Shown here: positions 43,196 through 50,567 of the stretch, piece by piece | Layout: each line of letters opens with the position of its first letter | How positions within the stretch are numbered: the stretch's first letter is position 1 | Assembly (NCBI GenBank): GCA_029880285.1 | Contig: JAOUOS010000021.1 | Location: 1 to 53,018 of the forward strand | Direction: 5' to 3' | Source: Spirochaetia bacterium | GTDB taxonomy: Bacteria > Spirochaetota > Leptospiria > Turneriellales > JAOUOS01 | DNA: 53,018 nt | The notes under the pieces: generated by a model | The model's input: the letters and a program-made list of their open reading frames with translations, nothing else | The model's database searches: none | Told to the model about the DNA's origin: nothing | Translations under genes and position numbers: made by a program

Positions 43196-43763
43196 GGTCG
43201 TTTTCTTTGTTGAGATTAAGATAGTATGTGCCTCCCAGTTGCAGGGCAAAATGCGGCATCATAAATTGATTGTACGGGTATTGGCCAAAAAGAACAATTC
43301 CAGAAAAGGCCCGGAACGGAATGTCGTGGCTCTTTCGAAAATCCCAACCCAGGAGATTCAGGTTCAGTTTTGGCATCAATGAAGAAAATCCATAATTTGG
43401 CTTTTCTTCGACAACTCCGGCATCTGTAACTGTGTAGATGGTACCTCCATGGGACCATGTGTGCAGATAACCCAGACCGGCTCCGAACTCCATACTGTAT
43501 CCTATCGAAAATGTTTTTCTCCATGAAAAGTCGGCATTTACAAAAGCCCCGCGATGATGACGGTAATGGAGATAGGTGCCAATGGAGAGGGAGGCTAGAA
43601 AATTTTCATGTATCGATATTTCACTGCCTGCATACACCCCCGGATGTACCAGGGTTTCGCCAAAGTAAGAAAGTGTAAGAGGCAGGCTTTGTGGTAGTGC
43701 CATTATGGGCCGGGCCAGAAACACCAGAGTTATTATTTTAAGGATATTCGCTTTGTTCATCAT
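43185..43763 (-). CDS. Outer-membrane beta-barrel-like protein, islet unit 2
   Basis: A 192-residue protein that starts MMNKANIL, like islet unit 1, with a signal ending near IMALPQ. The mature part is a run of beta-strands with aromatic and Gly residues (LASLSIGTYLHYRHHRGAF, MEFGAGLGYLHTWSHGG). Its C-terminal stretch resembles the protein at 40278-40943. It is the promoter-proximal gene of the second two-gene unit; the hydrolase gene overlaps its end. Function unknown; a partner or exporter for the lipoprotein hydrolase is possible. Confidence 0.7.
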   Translation of the reverse strand: MMNKANILKIITLVFLARPIMALPQSLPLTLSYFGETLVHPGVYAGSEISIHENFLASLSIGTYLHYRHHRGAFVNADFSWRKTFSIGYSMEFGAGLGYLHTWSHGGTIYTVTDAGVVEEKPNYGFSSLMPKLNLNLLGWDFRKSHDIPFRAFSGIVLFGQYPYNQFMMPHFALQLGGTYYLNLNKENDHEK

Positions 43764-43826
43764 GCCAATAGTATAGCGAATAAATACCGCTCGTCTCCTG
43801 AACCTTGAAGGTTTGAACTGTTTTTA

Positions 43827-44357
43827 GGTACCATGCAAAAAATTGTGTCTAAGGCATAGACCATCCTCATAAAGGTTATGTTAAGAAACTTTAAGAGGAG
43901 GACAACCCATGTAGGACATAAATAAAGAGGTCAGACAAAATATCGAGCATATTTTACATTACGATAAAGGTAATGCTATTGAGAATATAATCAAAACGGT
44001 ATTTGAAACAATATTAAAATTAGAGAGACATGAATTTTTATCAAACTCCAAAAATCCGGCAAATAAAGCAAATGAATATTATGAGCGTTTAGCGCGGACA
44101 ATTAATAATTACTTTCGTATTAGAGTTCCCAGAGATAGAATAGGCGCCTTTAGACCGGTCTTCTTAGAAGCTTTATCTGAATATGACAATCAATTACTTG
44201 ATTTATCATTTAAGCTTTATACAAGAGGATTAACCACCCTTGATATTAAAAATATTTTAGGAGAAGTTTTTGGTAAAAATATTTCACAGTCTTCTATTTC
44301 AAATATAACAAAAAACTTTGAGGAACAGCTATCCAGACACATAATTATGTATGGTAT
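43827..44357 (+). mobile_element. Internally deleted IS256-family element with both ends
   Basis: The left terminal repeat, GTACCATGCAAAAAATTGTG (from 43827), and the right end, which reads on the minus strand as TACCATACATAATTATGTGT (from 44355), match at 17 of the first 23 bases or so. Between them lie a ribosome binding site (AGAGGAGG) and only the N-terminal third of the transposase. The right end is the same as that of the copy at 40007-40264. No target duplication was found. It could be moved only by a transposase supplied from elsewhere. Confidence 0.75.
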
Positions 44358-44373
44358 CGCTTATCGCTACTGA
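43909..44373 (+). pseudogene. IS256-family transposase, N-terminal remnant with a stop at codon 2
   Basis: The ATG at 43909, well placed after AGAGGAGG, is followed at once by TAG (43912-43914). The frame then reads DINKEVRQNIEHILHYDKG and continues as an IS256-type N-terminus (ERLARTINNYFRIRVPRDR, then LTTLDIKNILGEVFG, then ISQSSISNITKNFEEQ). After about 44328 it runs into the right terminal repeat, so the whole catalytic part is deleted. Together with the codon-2 stop, it is dead. Same orientation as the 40007 remnant. Confidence 0.8.
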
Positions 44374-44405
44374 TAGCGAAAGTACGATATATTAAAGTAA
44401 TTTGC

Positions 44406-44450
44406 TTGACTACGTGTATATCCACATATATATGTGGATATACACGTAGT
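44406..44450 (+). promoter_or_regulatory. Promoter under a 42-bp perfect palindrome (candidate MarR operator)
   Basis: Bases 44409-44450 are a perfect palindrome, centre 44429/44430, with half-site TACGTGTATATCCACATAT. TTGACT (44406-44411) and TATATG (44429-44434), 17 bases apart, are promoter-like and are buried in it. Transcription would start near 44441, and AGGGG (44451-44455) precedes the thioesterase ATG. The MarR-family gene two positions downstream is the obvious candidate binder. Confidence 0.65.
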
Positions 44451-44461
44451 AGGGGATGAAT

Positions 44462-44968
44462 ATGTTTGAAAAATATCCAAAATCGACAATGAGAATTGAT
44501 TTTCAAGATTGTGACCCTTTTGGGCATTTAAGCAACGGAAAGTATATAGATTATATACATAATGCAAGAACAGATCATTTAAGAGATTATTATAATTTAG
44601 ATATTTACGAACATACTGAAAAAACACAAAATACCTGGATGGTAAGCAAAAATAAAATAATTTATTTAATTCAAGTATTATTTAATAAAAAAGTATTAAT
44701 TGAAACTCAATTGATTTACGCAGATCAGAGAAGAATTATATTTCAGGGGATTATGTTTTCAGAGAATAAAGAAAATATACATGCTATCTTATGGTCCGAA
44801 TTTATTTATGTTAATATTAATTCTGCCCGACCCGTAAAACATGAAGATAGTATTCGAGACTTACTTGGCAATATTATACTAAATAAATATAAGAACAAAA
44901 AAATAGATGATTATGATTTTGATAAAACGATAAAAGAAATTAAAATAGAGTTCAAAAAAAATAAATAG
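44462..44968 (+). CDS. Acyl-CoA thioesterase, hot-dog fold (4HBT)
   Basis: A 168-residue protein. Two close ATGs compete; 44462 is chosen because AGGGG is 6 bases ahead, while 44456 is too near. The 4HBT active-site block is MRIDFQDCDPFGHLSNGKYI, with Asp in D-C-D-P-F-G-H-L-S-N as in YbgC/FcbC-type enzymes. The later part has the family strand IIFQGIMFSENKENIHA. Members cleave acyl-CoA or acyl-ACP thioesters; the acyl group is unknown. It is the first gene of a two-gene operon with the MarR-type regulator, 4 bases apart, behind the palindromic promoter. Confidence 0.8.
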   Translation: MFEKYPKSTMRIDFQDCDPFGHLSNGKYIDYIHNARTDHLRDYYNLDIYEHTEKTQNTWMVSKNKIIYLIQVLFNKKVLIETQLIYADQRRIIFQGIMFSENKENIHAILWSEFIYVNINSARPVKHEDSIRDLLGNIILNKYKNKKIDDYDFDKTIKEIKIEFKKNK

Positions 44969-44972
44969 TAAC

Positions 44973-45407
44973 ATGAAAATAAGTAAAGGTAAACTAAAAA
45001 AAATAAATATTTTATGTGTTAATCAAAATCTGAAAAAAATTTCAAGAACTATTGAATTAATGTATAATAGAAAATTAAAAATTCAAGATATAACCAACAA
45101 CCAATTTTCAATTCTTTGCTATATCGCATATTATGATAAAATTACAATGGGATTATTAGCAAATAAGCTATTTATGGATAGAACAACGCTCTCTAAGAAT
45201 CTAAAACCCTTATTAAGAAAAAAATATATTATAGTTACAAGTACAGATGACAGAAGAAAAAAAAATCTCAATTTAACAAACAAAGGAACAGTGGTAATTA
45301 ATAAAAGTATTCACTTATGGGTAAGGGCCCAGAATGAAATCTATAAAAAATACGGAAAAAAAGAAATTCATAATTTATTAAAAATATTAAATCAGTTAAT
45401 AAATTAA
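44973..45407 (+). CDS. MarR-family transcriptional regulator
   Basis: A 144-residue protein of typical length. The winged HTH (about 35-105) includes TNNQFSILCYIAYYDKITMG, the recognition helix MDRTTLSKNLKPLLRKKYI and the wing TDDRRKKNLNLTNKG. Dimerisation helices flank it. MarR proteins bind palindromes over promoters and are released by small ligands. It is cotranscribed with the thioesterase, and the 42-bp palindrome upstream of both suggests autoregulation, perhaps with an acyl-CoA or fatty acid as ligand. The composition is AT-rich like the native genome, unlike the islet upstream. Confidence 0.85.
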   Translation: MKISKGKLKKINILCVNQNLKKISRTIELMYNRKLKIQDITNNQFSILCYIAYYDKITMGLLANKLFMDRTTLSKNLKPLLRKKYIIVTSTDDRRKKNLNLTNKGTVVINKSIHLWVRAQNEIYKKYGKKEIHNLLKILNQLIN

Positions 45408-45441
45408 AATAAATATAAATTAAAAAATTAGTTTCAAAACG

Positions 45442-45537
45442 ATGGCCAATATCATTTTATGGCTTATATTCGTGTTATTTTTGCTAACCATAGTAAGAAT
45501 TATATTGAAGTACAAAAATGAGATTATTCATGAATAA
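45442..45537 (+). CDS. Possible 31-residue membrane peptide
   Basis: The frame from ATG 45442 to TAA 45535-45537 reads MANIILWLIFVLFLLTIVRI and ends ILKYKNEIIHE: one transmembrane helix with a short charged tail, as in small membrane proteins or type I toxins. No ribosome binding site is visible, and no toxin-antitoxin partner RNA can be shown. It lies in the gap between the MarR gene and the esterase gene. It may also be a chance frame. Confidence 0.3.
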   Translation: MANIILWLIFVLFLLTIVRIILKYKNEIIHE

Positions 45538-45558
45538 ATCATTACATCCGTCAAAAGA

Positions 45559-46380
45559 ATGATATTAAAAAAAATTATACCTTTTTTAAGCGCCGTGTTT
45601 ATAACATCATGCATTGGTGACGATATGTTTCAGGATCCTGATATCGTGCAGGGCAGTTGGCACAGCGAAACAATGCACTCAAATATTATTCCTGCCGATT
45701 TTACCATTTATATTTATAAACCAGAAGACTATCCGCGAAAAGATTACGCTTACCCCGTTTTATATTCATTTGACGGCGACGAGAAATTTGACGAGGTCGC
45801 CGAAATTGTTTCTCTAAAAATCGCAAAAGGCGAAATGCCCGATGTTTTAATTGTGGGCATGGGTTACGGCGACGACGAGAATAAAAGAATTAGAGATTAT
45901 ACGCCTACTTATGTTTCAGATCAGAGCGAATCGGGAGGCGTTGAAAGTTTTTATCAATTCATAAAAACAGAGCTAATACCTTATATTGATAAAAATTATC
46001 AAACCAGTAATATAAGAGACGACAGGTATATTCGGGGGCATTCTTTCGGAGGTATTGCCGCGCTTTACGGGCTTTTTTTTCATAATGATGTGTTTAAAAA
46101 CTTTATTGCCACAAGCGCCTCTTTGTGGTATGACGATCTTATTTTTTTTGAATATGAAAAGAATTATTATGAAACAAATACCGACTTAAACGTTAAATTA
46201 TACGCTTCAATGGGTTCGCAGGAACCTGTTGGTATGCCCGTTATGTTTCTTGAATTTGTTGAAAAATTAAAAAGCAGAAATTACGCGAATTTAAAAATTA
46301 AATCTGAAATTATAGAAGGCAAGCGTCACTGGAACAACCAGGATATTGCCTTTGCAGGAGCTTTAGAATGGTTATTTTAA
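45559..46380 (+). CDS. Lipoprotein esterase, Fes/IroE-like alpha/beta hydrolase
   Basis: A 273-residue protein. The signal peptide ends ITS before Cys18, a good lipobox. The esterase-type core has VLYSFDGDEKFDEVAE, VLIVGMGYGDDENKR and the nucleophile Ser162 in IRGHSFGGIAALYG; a C-terminal His lies in EGKRHWNNQD. This is the putative-esterase family (siderophore esterases, S-formylglutathione hydrolases, mycolyl transferases). The likely site is the periplasmic face of the outer membrane. The last 13 bases overlap the outer-membrane protein gene that follows, the third such pairing in this part. Confidence 0.82.
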   Translation: MILKKIIPFLSAVFITSCIGDDMFQDPDIVQGSWHSETMHSNIIPADFTIYIYKPEDYPRKDYAYPVLYSFDGDEKFDEVAEIVSLKIAKGEMPDVLIVGMGYGDDENKRIRDYTPTYVSDQSESGGVESFYQFIKTELIPYIDKNYQTSNIRDDRYIRGHSFGGIAALYGLFFHNDVFKNFIATSASLWYDDLIFFEYEKNYYETNTDLNVKLYASMGSQEPVGMPVMFLEFVEKLKSRNYANLKIKSEIIEGKRHWNNQDIAFAGALEWLF

Positions 46381-46958
46381 AAAGTAAATTGTTAAGAATA
46401 TTTATCTTTTTTGCGCTGTTTTCATTTTCAGTTTATGGAACAGAAAATGATGAAAATAATCTTTTACCCGAACAAAGAAAATATTTATTAACAGCAGATA
46501 TTAATTACGGCAATGCTTTATATGCGTTAAGCGGATTTTTACAGTACTATTATTTTAATTCTTTTAATTTAGGCGCATTTTTAGCTATAACAGATTATAC
46601 CTTACTTGAACCAAAGGTAAAGGGCTTAGACACCAGTTATCACATAAGTATTCAGCCCATGTTTTCTTTTGGATATACATATTTTTATAAATGGTTTTCT
46701 GCCGACGCGTCTTATCTTTTTGGTTTTGAATATACTATGATTAAAGAAAAGTTTTCTGTGCCGGAATATAACATAAACAGAACTTACAGCACATATGAAA
46801 TACTTTATGATTCAGGAGCCCTCTTTTCTTTAAGAGCTTTTATTTACAATAAAGCTGCCGTAAATTTTAAGTTCTTGTTTGCCATGCCCGATTTTAGAAA
46901 GTCAATAATTGGTTTAGGAGTAGTATTCCCCTTTGGTAAAAAAACAGTTTACGAATAA
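46368..46958 (+). CDS. Outer-membrane beta-barrel-like protein paired with the esterase
   Basis: A 196-residue protein with a signal segment (about 7-24; LLRIFIFFALFSFSVYGTE) and alternating strands with many Tyr and Phe (YLLTADINYGNALYALSGFL, FSFGYTYFYKWFSADASYLF). It starts inside the esterase gene, 13 bases before its stop, so translation is coupled. It resembles the islet proteins in size and strand pattern, though the sequence match is weak by eye. Family unknown. A 9-bp hairpin (TTATAATTC/GAATTATAA, 46960-46981) follows, without a T-run. Confidence 0.68.
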   Translation: MVILKSKLLRIFIFFALFSFSVYGTENDENNLLPEQRKYLLTADINYGNALYALSGFLQYYYFNSFNLGAFLAITDYTLLEPKVKGLDTSYHISIQPMFSFGYTYFYKWFSADASYLFGFEYTMIKEKFSVPEYNINRTYSTYEILYDSGALFSLRAFIYNKAAVNFKFLFAMPDFRKSIIGLGVVFPFGKKTVYE

Positions 46959-47053
46959 TTTATAATTCTGTTGAATTATAAAAAAAGTATGTCCGTTTTT
47001 TTTTAACTTTTTCTCTTCTTTATTAAATAGAAATAATTAATAAAGAGGGCAGT

Positions 47054-47462
47054 ATGTTTCAAATAAATAATGCACAAGCGAATGTTCAACCTAATAAAGA
47101 AGCTTTCTAGTAGGGCTTTTTTTGATGAGCTTACTTCTTTACCAAACAGAAGATATTTTCAATTAAGACTAAAAGAAGTTTTTTTACGTTACGGGGGCGA
47201 AGAGTTTGCCATTATACTGCCTCAAACTTCTTTTAGAGGCGCCTGTTTAATTGCAGAAAAAATAAGAAAAAGCATAGAAACCCGTTCGTTTGTACATAAC
47301 GGAAAAATTATAAATGAAGATAATACGGCTAGTTTTGGCGTGGCCGGGTTTCTGGTACATGCTGAATATAAAAACGATCTTATTGAGTGCGCCAATAGGG
47401 CTTTGTATAAAGTAAAAAGTCTGGGAAAAAACTGCTGGGCAGCGTATGATTCTAAAAATTAA
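47054..47462 (+). pseudogene. Broken GGDEF protein gene
   Basis: The original start is probably ATG 47054, behind GAGGGC, but that frame meets TAG at 47109. The GGDEF part continues one frame over (SSRAFFDELTSLPNRRYFQL), then jumps straight to FLRYGGEEFAIILPQTS. The middle of the domain, with the metal-binding Asp and the N-x-x-G-H helix seen at 38843-39859, is missing. The GGEEF box and the C-terminal half remain. A frameshift plus an internal deletion means no active diguanylate cyclase. Confidence 0.75.
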
Positions 47463-47507
47463 AAAATACTATACATTACAAATTGTTCTTGGCTTTTGCT
47501 TAAAGCA

Positions 47508-48080
47508 ATGGCAGACAGTAAGGAAGAAATATATAAAATATGGGAAGAAATTTACCGTAATGAAAGCGGTTTGCTATATGGCTTTTTATTAAAAAAAACA
47601 AATGAAGAAAACGCGCAGGATATTATGCAAGAAAGTTTTATAAGGCTGTTAAATGCCATGAAAAAAAACAGTAAAATTGAAAATACGAAAGCGTACTTAT
47701 TTCAAATCGCGCGTAATATAATTATTGACGAATCAAGAAAAAAAATACATTCAATTGAAGATTCGGTATCTAATGCTGAATACATTGTTAATAACTCGAA
47801 TATAATATCGGGAAGGAACAACCAGAAAACTACCGAAGATGAAATCATCAAAAATGAATTACTAGAAAATGTAAATGAAGCTTTAAAAAATTTGTCTGAT
47901 GAAGAAAGAGAAATATTTGAACTGCGCTGGGATTTTGGTATGAAGCATAATGAAATAGCGAATATATTAAAAAAAAGCGACAGGCAAATACGAAGAGACA
48001 TTGATAAAATAGTAAAAAAAATTAGAGAATTCTTTATAACGAAAGGATATAAAATAGAAGATGTTTTAGAGATAGGTTAA
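47508..48080 (+). CDS. ECF-type RNA polymerase sigma factor
   Basis: A 191-residue protein (ATG 47508; a TTG four codons earlier is the only alternative). Region 2 is at about 10-80 (GFLLKKTNEENAQDIMQESFIRL, then KAYLFQIARNIIIDESRKK). Region 4 is at about 125-185 (LKNLSDEEREIFELRWDFG, then NEIANILKKSDRQIRRDI). There is no region 1 or 3, so it is an extracytoplasmic-function sigma factor. It directs RNA polymerase to a set of envelope promoters. The FecR-like gene follows after 5 bases, the usual sigma/anti-sigma arrangement. Confidence 0.9.
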   Translation: MADSKEEIYKIWEEIYRNESGLLYGFLLKKTNEENAQDIMQESFIRLLNAMKKNSKIENTKAYLFQIARNIIIDESRKKIHSIEDSVSNAEYIVNNSNIISGRNNQKTTEDEIIKNELLENVNEALKNLSDEEREIFELRWDFGMKHNEIANILKKSDRQIRRDIDKIVKKIREFFITKGYKIEDVLEIG

Positions 48081-48085
48081 CAAAA

Positions 48086-49090
48086 ATGAATAAAGAATTA
48101 TTGTTAGAATTATTGTTAAAAAGAATAAAAGATGATGAATACAATGTTAATAGCGGCATTGATTCAAAATTATCAAGCAAAGAATATGATTTTATAGAAA
48201 ATATAGCCGAGAAAAATATAGAAAAAAATGTTATAAATCCACCTGAATATTTGATAAACAAAATAAAAGCCAATGCCTTTTCTTCTAAAGAAGAAAATAA
48301 AATATCTTTTTATAAGCAGTATAAAAATTTAATAAAAGTTTTATCATTTTCTTTTTCTTTTTTTGTGATTATAATTGGTTTTTGGGTTATAAATAAAAAA
48401 GCAGGCGAACCGCAAATGCTGGTAAAAGTAAGTGAAAATTATGTACCCGTAAAAACCGGTAAAGTTTTTGTTAAAGAAGGCATTCAGATAGAAAATAAAT
48501 CAGAGGGCGAAATGGCGTATAGTGAAAGCGATTTAAACAATGTTTACTTAAAATCAGGCGACTGGCAAATAAATACGGAACATGAAAAATTAGACAAAGA
48601 ACACTGGTTTCATTATCCGGGAGGCGGAGTAAAACCCATAGGAACAAAATTTTCTATAAACATAAAAAAAGAAAATGTAACCGTTAATTTAAAAGAAGGT
48701 AAAATTCAAGTGTATTATATTGATGAAAATAAAGAAATAAAATCTGCTGTTTATGAAGCTCCGTATAATGGTAATTTTGTTCCACTAGAAGAAACACTTG
48801 ACTTGAAAAAAACAACAGAAATTATAAAAAAATTAAATGAAATAAATACTAAAGAAAAATCTTTAGAAGAGAAAACAGAAGATGAAAATAAAAAAGCAGT
48901 AAAGAGAAAGCTGCAGTCTAAATATTTAAAATTAATAAATAAAAATGTGGCTCTCATGTTAAAAAATGGAGATCGTATAAGCGGAACATTAAATAAAATA
49001 AAAAATAGTACACTTATATTATCTACCAATCTTGGTGAATTAACGATAAAAGAAGTTGATGTTTCGTCTGTTATTGAAATAACCGAATAA
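48086..49090 (+). CDS. FecR-like anti-sigma protein with an Sm-like tail
   Basis: A 334-residue protein. A cytoplasmic N-terminal part (1-88) precedes one membrane helix (about 89-108; LSFSFSFFVIIIGFWVI). A FecR-type periplasmic domain follows (about 115-215; TGKVFVKEGIQIENKSEGE, then PIGTKFSINIKKENVTVNLK). After a charged linker, the last ~55 residues form an Sm-like beta module (NKNVALMLKNGDRISGTLNK, then STNLGELTIKEVDVSS). The same module opens the next protein. FecR proteins hold or activate ECF sigma factors in response to an outer-membrane signal. It lies 5 bases after the sigma gene and 10 before the outer-membrane gene. Confidence 0.8.
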   Translation: MNKELLLELLLKRIKDDEYNVNSGIDSKLSSKEYDFIENIAEKNIEKNVINPPEYLINKIKANAFSSKEENKISFYKQYKNLIKVLSFSFSFFVIIIGFWVINKKAGEPQMLVKVSENYVPVKTGKVFVKEGIQIENKSEGEMAYSESDLNNVYLKSGDWQINTEHEKLDKEHWFHYPGGGVKPIGTKFSINIKKENVTVNLKEGKIQVYYIDENKEIKSAVYEAPYNGNFVPLEETLDLKKTTEIIKKLNEINTKEKSLEEKTEDENKKAVKRKLQSKYLKLINKNVALMLKNGDRISGTLNKIKNSTLILSTNLGELTIKEVDVSSVIEITE

Positions 49091-49100
49091 TTTTTAATTT

Positions 49101-50171
49101 ATGAAAAAATATATTAAACTTTGTATTGTTTTTTATATTTATTTTACAAATATATATGCTACAGTGGTTATTCAAAAAAACGGAGATGTTATCAAAGGCA
49201 CGATTGTAAAAGAAAGCGAAGAGAAATTGATATTTGACAGTAGTTACGGCACACTGCATATAAATAAAGAAAAAATTAAAAAGTTAATTATTGATGAAAC
49301 AGCTATAGAAGAAGAAACTATTACTTATGAAAATAAAGAAATTCGCGTGAAACATTTATTTGATCATAATGATGAAAGAATCTATTTAACCAACGAGGGT
49401 AAAATAATAAAAATTAAACAAAAAAAACAAGATTTTTCAGTTAAAATTACTAAAAGACATCTTTTTTCTGTTGAAGGTAAATATAAAATAGAAAGAAAGG
49501 CAATGCCACGAGCCGAAAAGGGACCTGACGGTCTAAATTTTATTCTAGAATCGAAGTTTCTTCTGTTAAATGGTTTAGGCAGTTCATTTTCGTATATGTA
49601 CGTTCTAAATTCATTTTTAGGTGCCGGGGCTTTTTTTGAATATGAAAAATTTACAGCAGCAGATAAATTTGAAACACCAATTCATATAATTGACACTAGT
49701 GTGGTAAATAAAATGATATTAGCAGGCGCTGTTTCACAGTTTTCTTTTTTAAATATGTACGGTACCCAAAATAATAAATATGATGTTGGTATAGGCGCGG
49801 GCTTAGCCTATGGTTTAATATCTTCAATTTTAAAAGTATCGATGAAACCGAATCCGAATTCTCCTTCGCCAGATGAAAATATCAAACCTTTACCTGAAGG
49901 GGCTGGACCTTTAGAACCATATCTTGAAGGTGAGAAACGGACAGTCACTTTAGATACACATTTATATTTTAATTATAGTATAACAAGTATGTTAAATATA
50001 GTAAGTAAATTTGGTTACCAGATATCGCTTTATAATTTAATCTATAAAAAAACAAAATATCCAGAAACGAATTTAGCTCCGCCTTATCATGAAGTAAATC
50101 ACTTGTCTGAAATAGGTTTTGATTTTCCTCAGTCTATTTATATTAACATGGGCCTTCAAGCCACGTTTTAA
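49101..50171 (+). CDS. Outer-membrane protein with an N-terminal Sm-like module
   Basis: A 356-residue protein with a signal peptide ending near IYA (residue 20). An Sm-like module follows (about 22-65; VVIQKNGDVIKGTIVKESEE, then DSSYGTLHINKEKIKKLII), closely like the tail of the FecR-type neighbour. After a linker, residues from about 145 look like a beta-barrel (NFILESKFLLLNGLGSSFSY, FGYQISLYNLIYKK), ending YINMGLQATF with the terminal Phe typical of barrels. It is the last gene of the sigma operon, so it is the likely client or signal receptor of the system. Confidence 0.72.
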   Translation: MKKYIKLCIVFYIYFTNIYATVVIQKNGDVIKGTIVKESEEKLIFDSSYGTLHINKEKIKKLIIDETAIEEETITYENKEIRVKHLFDHNDERIYLTNEGKIIKIKQKKQDFSVKITKRHLFSVEGKYKIERKAMPRAEKGPDGLNFILESKFLLLNGLGSSFSYMYVLNSFLGAGAFFEYEKFTAADKFETPIHIIDTSVVNKMILAGAVSQFSFLNMYGTQNNKYDVGIGAGLAYGLISSILKVSMKPNPNSPSPDENIKPLPEGAGPLEPYLEGEKRTVTLDTHLYFNYSITSMLNIVSKFGYQISLYNLIYKKTKYPETNLAPPYHEVNHLSEIGFDFPQSIYINMGLQATF

Positions 50172-50217
50172 TTAAAATATAGAAATTAATAAAAAAAGTT
50201 GCCGCATTGCCGTTATT

Positions 50218-50240
50218 TCAGTATATTCAGAATATACTGA
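50218..50240. promoter_or_regulatory. 23-bp palindrome, candidate operator of the HgcC-like/arsM operon
   Basis: TCAGTATATTC (50218-50228), one base, and GAATATACTGA (50230-50240) are an exact inverted repeat, 31 bases before the GTG start at 50272. The size and AT-rich palindrome fit an ArsR- or AbrB-type dimer site; which protein binds is unknown. Confidence 0.6.
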
Positions 50241-50271
50241 TTAATCAGAAGTTTATAAAGGGGCTGAAATT

Positions 50272-50538
50272 GTGAAAAAGACAGGCGGCGCAAAAAATCA
50301 AAAGCAGGAATGTTGTAATGTTGAATCTATTTTAACAATAGACGAAAGGGGCCAGCTTGTTATACCCAAAGAAGTGCGTGAAAAATCTGGTATAAAGGCC
50401 GGCGATAAGCTGGTATTATCGAGTGTTTGGGGCAAAGACAGTTTGTGCTGTTTTACCTTAATTAAGGCAGAAAGTATGTCTAATATGGTAGAAAACTATG
50501 TTTCGCCCGCGTTTGAAGGCACGAAACCCAAAAAATAA
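50272..50538 (+). CDS. AbrB/SpoVT-type DNA-binding protein, HgcAB-associated (HgcC-like)
   Basis: An 88-residue protein from a GTG codon. The AbrB/MazE swapped-hairpin domain is ESILTIDERGQLVIPKEVRE, then SGIKAGDKLVL. It carries a Cys pair before the domain (QECCNVES; Cys14, Cys15) and another after it (SLCCFTLIK). This combination is that of the family first noted beside mercury-methylation genes (HgcAB-associated protein). No hgcA or hgcB lies in the window. The Cys pairs suggest metal or arsenic sensing, which fits the arsM gene 29 bases downstream. Confidence 0.75.
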   Translation: MKKTGGAKNQKQECCNVESILTIDERGQLVIPKEVREKSGIKAGDKLVLSSVWGKDSLCCFTLIKAESMSNMVENYVSPAFEGTKPKK

Positions 50539-50567
50539 AAAAAGAGAAATGAAAACAGGAGATTAAA

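Noticed and set aside
38640..47000. Integron cassette array
   Set aside because: Genes face both ways, no integrase is present, and only one attC-like element was seen.
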